The notes beneath the pieces were generated by a model. That model was not told the DNA's origin, searched no databases, and worked only from the letters and a program-made list of their open reading frames with translations. This document shows positions 1 through 8,793 of a DNA stretch of 64,000 bases, piece after piece; within the stretch, counting starts at the first letter, position 1, and every line of letters starts with the position of its first letter. The stretch is from Pseudomonas sp. KU26590. Its GTDB lineage: Bacteria > Pseudomonadota > Gammaproteobacteria > Pseudomonadales > Pseudomonadaceae. A program made the translations under genes and the position numbers. The stretch lies in assembly GCF_026153515.1 (NCBI RefSeq), contig NZ_CP110644.1, positions 4,121,501 through 4,185,500 of the forward strand, read 5' to 3'.

Positions 1-148
1 GGTTCCTCCTTGCACAAGGGCTCGCAAATGAGAGTTAAAGGGGTCCGTCCCCTTAAACTCCTCTTGTATTACGCGCATATCGTAAGGTCCTTCGTCTTAC
101 ACACTCGTCTCCGTTAAACAGATAAAGTCCCAACAGCTCCGAACTCAG

Positions 149-499
149 TTACTGAGATCTAACCCATTCGGCCATCTTTTCGGTGATGTCCGCCAATGAA
201 GTTATCCTCGCTATAATAACGAGCTCACACCCCATATCTTTGTCGCGATAAGACACTAATGAATCAGTGTCTTCATCAAGGACTATTCTGAGAATAGTGC
301 CGGCGGCTTCATTTCGTGCGGAGAATATAGGATTACCCTCCCTGAACGGCGTGCCATTAGAAAAGGCCGTATTATAAAAAGGCACTTTAAACTTTTTTAA
401 TTCTACGCCGTTCGCGTCACACTCAAGAAAGAACCGATCATATAGATACTGCTCCAGTTCAATATAGCACTGCTCGTCATTCAAGTACTCATCAAACAT
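149..499 (-). CDS. Putative immunity protein of the Rhs toxin
   Basis: I do not recognise this 116-residue acidic protein. It starts 4 bp after the stop codon of the upstream Rhs gene on the same strand. That is where the immunity gene of a polymorphic toxin normally sits, right behind the variable toxin tip. It has no signal peptide or membrane segment, which fits a cytoplasmic antitoxin binding its toxin directly. The DNA is visibly more AT-rich than the Rhs core, as is usual for exchangeable tip/immunity cassettes. The role is inferred from position only. Confidence 0.6.
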   Translation of the reverse strand: MFDEYLNDEQCYIELEQYLYDRFFLECDANGVELKKFKVPFYNTAFSNGTPFREGNPIFSARNEAAGTILRIVLDEDTDSLVSYRDKDMGCELVIIARITSLADITEKMAEWVRSQ

Positions 500-503
500 T
501 CAG

Positions 504-3500
504 TTACTCCGTAAACGCCTTGCCAGTGATTACTTCAATATCAACACGTTCGTGCTTAGTGTCCTTCACCTTAAAAGTGTGACTGATGGAAGCATCTGCA
601 CCCCCGCACTTAGCCGCGTTGTCGATGTATTTTTCCGCTTTTTTGAAAGCATCCTCACGGACGGAAAGGTCCTTTTTGTGAAGTTTTGCCTTCAGCTCAC
701 TCAGCTTTTGTTTGGCTTCACTCGCGGTCAGGGGCTTATCCTGGTTCCAAGCGACCGACTCCTCGAGCTTCGCACCTTGAGCCTGGATCCGGCCACGATG
801 GGCAGCCAACCCCAACGGATCTGTCCAGCCTGAGGGATTCGGCGCGTATTGATAAACATTAATGCCACCCTCATAACCAATCAGATCCTTACTGATAAAC
901 CGCCCGAGCTCTGGATCATAGTACCGATGGCGGTTGTAGTGCAGGCCGGTTTCGTGGTCGTGGTATTGGCCCTGGAAGCGGATTGGGTTGGTCAGGCCGA
1001 TCTGGTGAGCGAATTCGGAGCGCTGTTCGGTTGCTTCGCCCCAGGCTTTGTATTGCGCGCTCCAGGCGGTGTTGCCGTTCTGGTCGGTGATTTCCTGGGG
1101 TGTGCCGAGGTGGTCGCATTGGTACCAGGCGAGGACGTCGATGGGCAGTGCGACCGGTTTGTAGGTCCAGAGCGGGTCTTCCTTGAAGTTGTAGCGGCCC
1201 TGATAGGTCGGCTGGCTGACGAGACGAATCGTTTCGTGGCGAATGGCCTGGGCCACCGGGACGAAAGTGCCGGGCTCGTGGATGTAATGCACCGTGCGGC
1301 CGAGAGCTCCGGCGTACGGCGGTGGACTGCTTTCCCACGCCAGGTTGTCGCCGTCCCAGCCGTATAGCGTGAAGCCGCAGCCGAGCTCGCGCTCTTTACG
1401 GGCGTGTTCGTTTTCGTTCCAGCCAGTACCGGCTTCTGGACGAGGTCGGTAATGGGCTTTTGAGAGTTTGTAGAGGCGCCGTCCGAGTGGGTCGTAACCG
1501 AAGTCTGCGGTAAGGCGCGGATCGCAGAAGTGCACCAGACGATCGAAGAGGTCCCAGTGCAGTTCGCTGCGCAGGCCGTTGGTCCAGCGCTCGGTCTGGT
1601 TACCGCGTTCGTCGTATTCGTAGTGGCCGCCGGCGTAGTCGCGCAGCAGGTTGTCGATCAGCTTGTGGCGGACTGGCTCAGGATCTAAAGGCCGGCGGAC
1701 CGGCGCGGCGGTTTCGTTGAGCAGGTTGCTTGCAGGGTCGAAGGCGAAGGTTTCCATACCCAAACGACTGGTGGCGGTGAGCAGACGACTGACCGGGTCG
1801 TAGCGATATGAGAGCGGACCGCGACGGCTGTCATTGATATCGGTAAGTTGGCCTGCGGCGTCGTAGGTGTATGCGCGTTTGATGAGCGTGGTTTTATCGT
1901 CTGCTCGGCCCAGTAGCTGTTCTTGAAGGCGTCCTGCCGGGTCCCATTGCTGGGTTTGCAGCAGGTTATTGCCTTGGTGCCGGCTGATCTCGCGGTGGAG
2001 GTCGTCGCGCTCGTAGCTGAGCAGTTCATGCTCATCGAGCTTCAGGCCGAGTAGATGACCGCTGCCGTAGGTGAGCCAACTGACGCGGTGTCCATCCGGG
2101 CGAACAGTGGCGACGCGGTTATTCAGCGCGTCGTACTCGTGCTGCCAAACGGCAACCAGTGGCTTGTCCAGATTCGAGTAATGCTGATGCTCGCGCAGCA
2201 GATTGCCGGCCGGGTCGTGAAACCATTGCAGCTTGCTGATGGCGTTGGTCGCCATGACCAGATGGCCATTGCCGTCGTAGGCGAAGGTTTCGCTCTGGGA
2301 CTGTTCGCCGAGGGTGGCGCGGCGTTCGGTCAGGCGGCCCACGGGGTCGAAGGTCAGAGCAATGCTGCGTTGGACGTTGATAATCTCGGCAAGACGCCCG
2401 GTTTCCGGATCGTACTGATAGCGGGTCGAGCGATTGTCGAAGCTGCGCTCTTCCAGCAGGCGCCCAACCGGGTCGTAGTGAAAATGGGCGCTGCGTTCGT
2501 TTTCGTTTTCCAGCGCAATTAACCGGCCGAGTTTGTCCCAGCGGTAGCGCAGGGTTTGCTCGGCGGCGTCCACGCGTTCGGCGATGAAGCCGGCAGCGTT
2601 GTAACGCCATGTCGTGCAGCGTTCCAGGCCATCGGAATGGGCCAGCAAACGACCTTCGGCGTCCCGGCTAAAGCGCTCTTCGGTTTTGTCCGGGTGCTTG
2701 ATCAGCACCAGGTGGCCGGCTTTGTACTCGTACTCAGTCGCGTGGCCTGCGGGATCGGCGAAGCGAACCATCTGGCCGCGTTCGTCGTATTCCCAGCTGC
2801 TGGTTTTACCGGAGCAATCAACGTACTTAAGCAACTGGCCCGCAGCGTTGTACTCAAGTTTCTTGGTATTCCCGTTGGCGTCCTTGATCGCGGTAGGAAG
2901 GCCGAATTTGTTGTAGGCGTATTCGGTAACGTTCTCTAGCGGGTCGATCGCCTCGATCAGATTTCCGCGAAGGTCGTAGTCACGCTTCCACAGCCCACCT
3001 TCGCCATCGCTGATCTTGATCAGATGGCTTTTGTCGTCGTAGGCGTAATTCATCACGCTGTGATCAGCGCGGGTGTGTTCGGTGAGGTTGCTTAGCTTGT
3101 CGTAGCGATAACGGTCGGTGCTGCCGTCGGTGTGGACGTGGCGGATGATGTTTTTCGCCTGATCACGAAAGAACCACTCGGAGCGGCCATCCGCGTGGCA
3201 AATGCGATAGGTATAACCAAGGCTGTCGTAGTAATGCCGGGTTTCGTGGCCCAAAGCGTCAGTGACGTAGGTCAGGCGGATGTTTTTATCCCACGCCAAT
3301 CGCGTATCAAAACTGCCGTCGTCAGCCCATTCACGGACAGCTTTCGCGTCGGGGCCTGTTCCTTGCCATTGCAGATTCAAGCCACGATTGGTGCGGTCGG
3401 TGTAGCGAGTGATCAGGTGATTTTGATACTGATAACGCCAGGCCGAGCCGTGCTCGTCTTGGGCCAGAACAAGATCGCCGGAATCATCGTACTGATACGC

Positions 3501-5141
3501 ACAGAGTTGGCGTTTGACGTCGCCGTCCCGAATTTCCCAAAGACCCGTCAGCCGCCCCAGATCATCAATCAAAGTGCCCAAGCGAAGATGGACCTTGTTG
3601 GCATCTTTTTCCGAGTAAGTGACCAACTCGGAGAGCACCGAATCCCCATCATGCCGATGCTCGTGATGCAGCATGACTCCGGCGCCGTTGGGCAGAACCT
3701 TGTTGATCAGGACAAACCGATCACCTCGACGAACATAGGTTTCCCTGTGCTCAAGGCCCCGCATCAGCAATAACCGATCTTTGCTGAGGCGAACGACGGT
3801 CAGGTTTTCAATGGCGTTGAAGTGAAACAGCTTGACCTTGGGAAGAGGGAATTCATGGCTACGCCCATCGGAGTCATGAAACACCAAACCATCACCGACG
3901 AGATCAAAGCGTGTCGTAAACGGCGTGATCCAGCGTGCGCCGATAACATCCCCATCGAACGCATCCAGACTCGAGCAATAAGTCCGCGTCCATTCAATGG
4001 GAAACGGCCCCGGCAAACTGAAATCGGTATGACTGACCGACTCCGAGCCCATCGCAAAGCTGATGCTGTGGCCCGTATAAGCACAGGCACAGTTTATTTC
4101 CGGATTAGGCAAGCCCTTGGCAGGTTTCTCGAACTGAACAGCCTCAAGCTTGCCTTCCCCGCCCCGGCGCTTGGCCTGATTAGTAACGCCAGGCTTGATG
4201 TTGAAAGATTGCCCATGCCCGTTGCGCGAGCGCCAGCTGACGACCGCACCCTCCAAACTAACCAGCAACGCAGCGATAGAATGCTGAGCTCCGGGATTCC
4301 CCAACCCTGTGATCTGCGTGCGAAGCTGAGGAGCCAGATCACGCAATAACTTGGCCTGCCTGCCCACCTCTTTTTTAACCGCTTCAGGCACGAGGTATTC
4401 AGCAGCACCGTTGACCGCACCCTTACCCGCCGCAACGCAAACATCCGCAGCCGCCGCGAAAATATTGCCGATCGCAGCCTGAGGATCGTAGGCCCAAAGA
4501 TCACCAGCGGCCTGAACCAACTGCTCCGCCTCAAGCAAATCTGCCTTGGCGTTCAGATCCGGATTGGCCAACCTCTCCAGGCCAGTTGCAAGCTGAAGCA
4601 GCACGCCTTCGCCCAGTTTCCCCGCATCCTCGAGAATCCCGGGGAGCTTCCCCTGCGCCTGTGTCGCAAAGTCATCAAGGGTGCCGACAATGGTTGCATT
4701 CAGGTGCCCGATCAGAATCTCGATCAGCGCGTCGCCCAACACCATCTTCCCCGCCTGACGCATTTCCTGGCGCACCAGAAACAGCATCGGCCGCAGGCTC
4801 ATCCTCGCCGCCGCCATGCCCGGCGGAATCGGTACCATCCCGATCAGGTTGATGCCCAGACTCACCCAATCCAGCGGGTCTCGCTCCGAGCTTGTAGAAA
4901 GCCGAACGATGTCATTCAGCGCATCAACCAGCGCCATGATGTTGCCCACCACCGGCAGTCCGCCGGCCACGGTCTTGATCCGTTCAAGCGTGACAACCCC
5001 GCCGCTGATGTCCTGCAGCCACGCATCGACATTCGCCGCACCCAGCCCGACGTCCTCAAGCTGGATCTGATCAAGTGGAACGATCGCCACTTGAGGTTCG
5101 CGTTTCTCACCACCAACGGGCAGATTTAGGGGGGTCGCCAA
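504..5141 (-). CDS. Rhs-family polymorphic toxin with unrecognised C-terminal tip
   Basis: This 1545-residue protein has the architecture of Rhs/YD-repeat toxins. The N-terminal region (about 1-330) is hydrophobic and Ala-rich. A DUF6531-like entry follows at about 350 (TGHSISFAMGSESVSHTDF). Then come many YD repeats (motifs such as YRYDKLSNLTEHT and YEYDERGNQTE). The core ends with the family signature GLHYNRHRYYDPELGRFIS and then DPLGLA near residue 1446. The last 99 residues are the variable tip, Lys-rich and unlike any toxin fold I can name. In the family the repeats form a cocoon that encloses the tip, which is often delivered by type VI secretion. No PAAR domain is visible at the N-terminus, and no VgrG is in the window. 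The following gene is the likely immunity gene. Confidence 0.9.
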   Translation of the reverse strand: MATPLNLPVGGEKREPQVAIVPLDQIQLEDVGLGAANVDAWLQDISGGVVTLERIKTVAGGLPVVGNIMALVDALNDIVRLSTSSERDPLDWVSLGINLIGMVPIPPGMAAARMSLRPMLFLVRQEMRQAGKMVLGDALIEILIGHLNATIVGTLDDFATQAQGKLPGILEDAGKLGEGVLLQLATGLERLANPDLNAKADLLEAEQLVQAAGDLWAYDPQAAIGNIFAAAADVCVAAGKGAVNGAAEYLVPEAVKKEVGRQAKLLRDLAPQLRTQITGLGNPGAQHSIAALLVSLEGAVVSWRSRNGHGQSFNIKPGVTNQAKRRGGEGKLEAVQFEKPAKGLPNPEINCACAYTGHSISFAMGSESVSHTDFSLPGPFPIEWTRTYCSSLDAFDGDVIGARWITPFTTRFDLVGDGLVFHDSDGRSHEFPLPKVKLFHFNAIENLTVVRLSKDRLLLMRGLEHRETYVRRGDRFVLINKVLPNGAGVMLHHEHRHDGDSVLSELVTYSEKDANKVHLRLGTLIDDLGRLTGLWEIRDGDVKRQLCAYQYDDSGDLVLAQDEHGSAWRYQYQNHLITRYTDRTNRGLNLQWQGTGPDAKAVREWADDGSFDTRLAWDKNIRLTYVTDALGHETRHYYDSLGYTYRICHADGRSEWFFRDQAKNIIRHVHTDGSTDRYRYDKLSNLTEHTRADHSVMNYAYDDKSHLIKISDGEGGLWKRDYDLRGNLIEAIDPLENVTEYAYNKFGLPTAIKDANGNTKKLEYNAAGQLLKYVDCSGKTSSWEYDERGQMVRFADPAGHATEYEYKAGHLVLIKHPDKTEERFSRDAEGRLLAHSDGLERCTTWRYNAAGFIAERVDAAEQTLRYRWDKLGRLIALENENERSAHFHYDPVGRLLEERSFDNRSTRYQYDPETGRLAEIINVQRSIALTFDPVGRLTERRATLGEQSQSETFAYDGNGHLVMATNAISKLQWFHDPAGNLLREHQHYSNLDKPLVAVWQHEYDALNNRVATVRPDGHRVSWLTYGSGHLLGLKLDEHELLSYERDDLHREISRHQGNNLLQTQQWDPAGRLQEQLLGRADDKTTLIKRAYTYDAAGQLTDINDSRRGPLSYRYDPVSRLLTATSRLGMETFAFDPASNLLNETAAPVRRPLDPEPVRHKLIDNLLRDYAGGHYEYDERGNQTERWTNGLRSELHWDLFDRLVHFCDPRLTADFGYDPLGRRLYKLSKAHYRPRPEAGTGWNENEHARKERELGCGFTLYGWDGDNLAWESSPPPYAGALGRTVHYIHEPGTFVPVAQAIRHETIRLVSQPTYQGRYNFKEDPLWTYKPVALPIDVLAWYQCDHLGTPQEITDQNGNTAWSAQYKAWGEATEQRSEFAHQIGLTNPIRFQGQYHDHETGLHYNRHRYYDPELGRFISKDLIGYEGGINVYQYAPNPSGWTDPLGLAAHRGRIQAQGAKLEESVAWNQDKPLTASEAKQKLSELKAKLHKKDLSVREDAFKKAEKYIDNAAKCGGADASISHTFKVKDTKHERVDIEVITGKAFTE

Positions 5142-5308
5142 GGATGCTCTCCGTGCTCAAAAAACCATCCGAAAAGGCGTGAATGCCAAACCGGGGGCCA
5201 CGGAGATATCAAGGCTTATGCCAACTAGAGATTAGTCAAACAAAATCAATAGCTTAAGAAAGAAAACAGCAGGCTTTAGCGAACGCCAAACCCGATAACA
5301 AAGTAAAA

Positions 5309-5432
5309 GTGCGCAAGAAGTTGCGCACCCCTGCGCAACTTCTTGCGCACTCGCATGCAAGCCACAAAAGACGTGGCTTACAGAGCAGAAGGCACCCTAA
5401 AACATACAATCAAGTGCGCAACTTCTTGCGCA
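5309..5432. repeat. Inverted and direct copies of a TGCGCAA-N4-TTGCGCA element
   Basis: The interval between the Rhs and HxlR genes (5142-5474) has no convincing gene. It holds an exact 19-bp inverted repeat, 5309-5327 and 5332-5350, separated by CCCC. A third copy in the second arm's orientation is at 5414-5432. Each copy is itself nearly palindromic (TGCGCAA, four bases, TTGCGCA). This could be a hairpin ending transcription from either side or a cluster of operator sites. There is no T-run, so a simple intrinsic terminator is less likely. Confidence 0.6.
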
Positions 5433-5474
5433 TCATGGCAATAAAATACCAACGCTCTAAACGGGCTAACCCGA

Positions 5475-5891
5475 TCACTCAAGCACCACCGCTCTACCCT
5501 CCCGCACCGCCAGAATGCGCGGCAGATTTTCCTCGATCCAAGTCGTTAGCCCGTCCATCTGCAACGCCACCTCCTCGCCCATCGCGGTCAGTCGGTATTC
5601 GACATGGGGCGGCACCACCGGCAGCGCTTTGCGATCAACGAACCCGTCCTGTTCCAGACTCTGCAGTGTCTGCGAAAGCATCTTTTCGCTGACGCCGCCG
5701 ATCTTGCGGCGCAGCTCGCTGAACCGGTGCATGCCGTCCAGCAGCACCACCAGCACCAGTACACCCCACCGGCTGCACACATGATTGAGGATGTCCCGCG
5801 ACGGGCAATCCCGAGCCAGCACCTCACCGGTACGGATTCTCTCGAGCAAAGAGACAGTGCCTACAGAGGGAGAAGTAATATCGTTCATCAC
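5475..5891 (-). CDS. HxlR-family transcriptional regulator
   Basis: This is a 138-residue winged-helix regulator of the HxlR (DUF24) family. Features visible are the early Cys (CPSRDILNHV), the core RWGVLVLVVLLDGMHRFSEL, then GVSEKMLSQTLQSLEQDGFV as the recognition helix and wing, and the P-H-VEYRLTAMGEEV wing end. The N-terminal Cys is the residue used for redox sensing in QorR/YodB-type members. It is divergent from the qorB-like gene with 80 bp between the starts, an arrangement typical of a regulator controlling its quinone-reductase neighbour. The operator candidate lies just upstream of its own start. Confidence 0.88.
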   Translation of the reverse strand: MMNDITSPSVGTVSLLERIRTGEVLARDCPSRDILNHVCSRWGVLVLVVLLDGMHRFSELRRKIGGVSEKMLSQTLQSLEQDGFVDRKALPVVPPHVEYRLTAMGEEVALQMDGLTTWIEENLPRILAVREGRAVVLE

Positions 5892-5896
5892 ACTTA

Positions 5897-5921
5897 CCTT
5901 TTCGTACGTACTTACGAAAGG
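5897..5921. promoter_or_regulatory. Candidate HxlR operator palindrome
   Basis: A 25-bp imperfect palindrome sits between the divergent hxlR-type and qorB-like genes. The half sites are CCTTTTCGTA and TTACGAAAGG around a CGTAC centre. HxlR-family proteins bind such dyads in the shared intergenic region, repressing both genes until the cysteine is modified. Binding is inferred, not shown. Confidence 0.55.
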
Positions 5922-5971
5922 TTAGCACGCTGACTATGCTGATCGCTCATTCACCTTGTTCAGGAATCATC

Positions 5972-6829
5972 ATGATCGTCATCACCGGTGCATCAGGCCA
6001 GCTGGGCCGCCTCGTCATCGCTCAACTGCTCGAAACCGTGCCTGCCTCGCAGATCATTGCGGCCGCCCGTGACCTTGAGAAAGTGGCCGATCTCGCCGCC
6101 CAAGGCGTGCAGGTCCGTCAAGCCGATTATTCGCAGCCGGACACGCTGGACCGCGTCTTCGAAGGCGCCGAGAAGGTCCTGCTGATTTCCTCCAGCGAAG
6201 TGGGCCAGCGCGTGGCTCAGCATCGCGCGGTGATCGATGCCGCCAAACGCGCCGGCGTGAAACTGCTGGGCTACACCAGCGTGCTCCACGCCGACACCTC
6301 CGCGCTGGGCCTGGCCGAGGAGCACAAGCAGACCGAGGCGGCGCTGGCGCAGTCCGGCGTTCCGGCGGTGGTGTTGCGCAACGGTTGGTATCACGAAAAC
6401 TACACGGCCGGCGTGGCCCACGCGGTGGCGAACGGCGCGCATTACGGCAGCGCAGGTGAAGGCCGGATCAGCTCAGCCGCGCGGGCGGACTACTCAGCGG
6501 CGGCGGCCGTTGTGCTGACGTCAACTGAGGATCAGGCGGGCAAGGTGTACGAATTGGCCGGCGACGAGTCTTACACGCTGAAGGCATTCGCCGCTCAAAT
6601 CGCGGAGCAATCCGGCAAGCCTGTCGTCTACACCGATCTTCCAGAAGCTGAGTACAAGGCTGCGTTGCTGCAGGCCGGGCTTCCGGAGTTCGTCGCCGAG
6701 TTGCTCGCCAACTCCGATGCCGCCGCGGCCAAAGGTGCGCTGTTCGACGACGGTGGGCAGTTGAGCCGCCTGATGGGCCGGCCGACCACGCCACTGTCCA
6801 CCAGCATTACTGAGGCGCTGTCCCATTGA
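5972..6829 (+). CDS. qorB: NmrA-like NAD(P)H:quinone oxidoreductase
   Basis: This is a 285-residue atypical short-chain dehydrogenase of the NmrA/QOR2 type. The N-terminal Rossmann motif is ITGASGQLGRLV (about residues 4-15). The middle part (LLGYTSVLHADTSALGLAEEHKQTE, then LRNGWYHENY) is characteristic of E. coli QorB, which is almost the same length. It should reduce quinones with NADPH in the cytoplasm. I chose the ATG at 5972 because a GGAA stands just upstream and the Rossmann fold begins at once. An in-frame ATG at 5936 would add 12 unlikely residues. Divergence from an HxlR regulator suggests induction by electrophiles or quinones. Confidence 0.85.
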   Translation: MIVITGASGQLGRLVIAQLLETVPASQIIAAARDLEKVADLAAQGVQVRQADYSQPDTLDRVFEGAEKVLLISSSEVGQRVAQHRAVIDAAKRAGVKLLGYTSVLHADTSALGLAEEHKQTEAALAQSGVPAVVLRNGWYHENYTAGVAHAVANGAHYGSAGEGRISSAARADYSAAAAVVLTSTEDQAGKVYELAGDESYTLKAFAAQIAEQSGKPVVYTDLPEAEYKAALLQAGLPEFVAELLANSDAAAAKGALFDDGGQLSRLMGRPTTPLSTSITEALSH

Positions 6830-6946
6830 CATTCGCCGCCACCACCTGCAACAGCGGGCGGCGCGCCAGCACGTCCACTGAATGATTTGCGCTCACCACG
6901 GTCGGAACTAATGACAGCGCACCACGCGCTGGCCAAGGAGTTTCGA

Positions 6947-7255
6947 ATGAACAGCAAATCGCTCATTGCCGGTCTGGCGATTCTGGGTAGCATTTCCGTC
7001 GCGAGTTTCACGGTGCAGGCCGCCAACGCAACGGAGCCGACCATTCAACCTTCCAGAGACAACATGCGCGAGCTAGAAGTCGGCAGCCGTTCGCCGCAGG
7101 AATTTCAGCGTCCAGACGCCGCGATCAAAGACTGGAAAGCCAAGGGCCTGGAAGAACCGGCCAAGATGAGCCAGTGGACGCGCATCCACGACAAATACGT
7201 CGAAGTGCAGACCACCAACGGCCAGATCACCAAGATTGTCCCGATCGAGAAATAA
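6947..7255 (+). CDS. RcnB-like small periplasmic protein
   Basis: A 102-residue secreted protein. It has a signal peptide (MNSKSLIAGLAILGSISVASFTVQAANA) and the short RcnB-type C-terminal domain, where the segment IKDWKAKGLEEPAKMSQWTRIHDKYVEV ends in a short beta element. RcnB in E. coli is a periplasmic protein of nickel/cobalt homeostasis; a metal role is not established for this branch. The start at 6947 follows an AAGGAG. The next gene is a paralogue, so the two look like a tandem duplication. Confidence 0.75.
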   Translation: MNSKSLIAGLAILGSISVASFTVQAANATEPTIQPSRDNMRELEVGSRSPQEFQRPDAAIKDWKAKGLEEPAKMSQWTRIHDKYVEVQTTNGQITKIVPIEK

Positions 7256-7337
7256 GTCGGGTCATTGACCCAGCGCGCCGGGTTCACAGGGCGCGCATCG
7301 CTGAAAAGAACCTATAAGAACGCCCAAAGGAATTCCC

Positions 7338-7658
7338 ATGAACATGAAAAACCTGATGGCCTGCGCGGCCGTGGTCACATGTCTGAGCGGCACCAGCTTC
7401 GCGGCGATGGCGCAAACCCCTGCAACCAAAAGCGTGCAGGCGGAACACACCAATGAACAGTACAAGGTCGGTGATACCACCCATGACCTCTACAAAGACG
7501 AACGCGTCGGCGTCAAGGACTGGCAGGGCAAAGGCCTGACCGCACCCAAGGAAGGCACGCAATGGGTGCTGATCAGCGATAAATACGCGCTCATCAACAT
7601 GGAAGACGGCAAGGTCCTCGACATCGCGCCGGGCAACCTCAAACCGCTTAAAAAGTAA
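7338..7658 (+). CDS. RcnB-like small periplasmic protein (paralogue)
   Basis: A 106-residue secreted protein with a signal peptide ending near AMAQT. Its C-terminal half (VKDWQGKGLTAPKEGTQWV, then ISDKYALINMEDGKVLDIAPG) aligns well with the preceding protein. The spacing W-x-x-KGL-...-W-...-DKY is conserved in both. It is 82 bp downstream on the same strand, preceded by AAAGGA. It is probably co-transcribed with its paralogue. Function is unknown beyond RcnB-family membership. Confidence 0.75.
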   Translation: MNMKNLMACAAVVTCLSGTSFAAMAQTPATKSVQAEHTNEQYKVGDTTHDLYKDERVGVKDWQGKGLTAPKEGTQWVLISDKYALINMEDGKVLDIAPGNLKPLKK

Positions 7659-7827
7659 TTGCCGATATACCGTCCACCGTGCCCGATACCCGTCGGGCAC
7701 CGCTTTGCCATCCCGACTCGTGCAAACGCCCTTCCCCTCCGGTTACCGCTGACAAGAAAGGTTGCACCCTAACGATTGCGCCCTCTACTCTGCGGCTCTC
7801 GTTTGTTGCGCCATAGGCCCGGGTTCG

Positions 7828-8757
7828 ATGTCTTCCGTCTTGAATGTCCTACTTCCGATCTTCGCGCTCATTCTGGTGGGCTACCTCTGTCGCCGCACCA
7901 ACCGCCTCGGGCCGACCGCCGCCTCTGAAATCAACCGAATGGTGGTCTGGCTGTGCTTGCCGGCCCTGCTGTTCACCGCCACTGCCCACGCCACCTGGGC
8001 GCAGATCTGGCACCCGGGTTTCGTGCTGACCTTCACCCTGTCGACCCTGGCGATGTTCGTCATTACCTTGCTGCTGCGGCGCAGAAAGGCCGGGCATTTC
8101 GCCGATGCCAGCATTGATGCCCTCAGCGCGTCCTACGCCAACACCGGCTACATCGGCATTCCGTTGTGCGTCATGGTCCTGGGGCAGGAAGGCCTGGAAC
8201 CGGCGCTCATCGCCTCGTTGCTGGTGGTCTGCGTGGTATTCGGCATCGCCCTGGTGTGCATCGAAATCGGGCTGCAAAGCGAGGCCCGCGTGCATCGCAT
8301 CGTGCTCAAAGTGCTGCTGGCGCTGGCGAAAAATCCTCTGGTGGTGTCACCGATCCTTGGCGCCTGCTGGGCCTCGACCGGCGTGGCATTGCCGGGCGCG
8401 CTGGACAAATTCCTCAGCCTGCTGGGTGCCGCGACGACGCCTTGTGCGCTGATTTCCCTGGGCCTGTTTCTCGCTCAAAAACAGCAAGGCCCCCGTGAGG
8501 GCACGACGTTGCTGGTGCTGATAAAGCTGATCGCTCACCCGCTGTTCACATGGTTTCTGGCGTTTCGGGTGTTCCACCTGTCGCCGCTGTGGGCCAACTC
8601 GGCCCTGCTGTTGAGCGCCCTGCCCACCGGCACCGGGCCGTTCATGCTGGCCGAGTACTACAAGCGCGAGGCGTCGGTGGTGTCGAGCACGATCCTGATC
8701 TCGACGCTGGGCTCGCTGGTGACGCTGTCGCTGTGCATTTATTACATCAACGGCTGA
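7828..8757 (+). CDS. AEC-family permease
   Basis: A 309-residue inner-membrane protein with about ten hydrophobic segments in the auxin-efflux-carrier (AEC, Mem_trans) arrangement. It begins SVLNVLLPIFALILVGYLCRR, and the conserved ANTGYIGIPL crossover lies about residue 110. The second half repeats the pattern, with the matching segment at ALPTGTGPFMLAEYYK. Bacterial members move malate, malonate or other small anions; the substrate here cannot be read. I used the ATG at 7828 because the preceding 22 codons do not resemble the family. A LysR gene follows after 36 bp. Confidence 0.85.
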   Translation: MSSVLNVLLPIFALILVGYLCRRTNRLGPTAASEINRMVVWLCLPALLFTATAHATWAQIWHPGFVLTFTLSTLAMFVITLLLRRRKAGHFADASIDALSASYANTGYIGIPLCVMVLGQEGLEPALIASLLVVCVVFGIALVCIEIGLQSEARVHRIVLKVLLALAKNPLVVSPILGACWASTGVALPGALDKFLSLLGAATTPCALISLGLFLAQKQQGPREGTTLLVLIKLIAHPLFTWFLAFRVFHLSPLWANSALLLSALPTGTGPFMLAEYYKREASVVSSTILISTLGSLVTLSLCIYYING

Positions 8758-8793
8758 CGGGCTGACGTCGGGCATAAGGTGGGGTGCGTCGCC

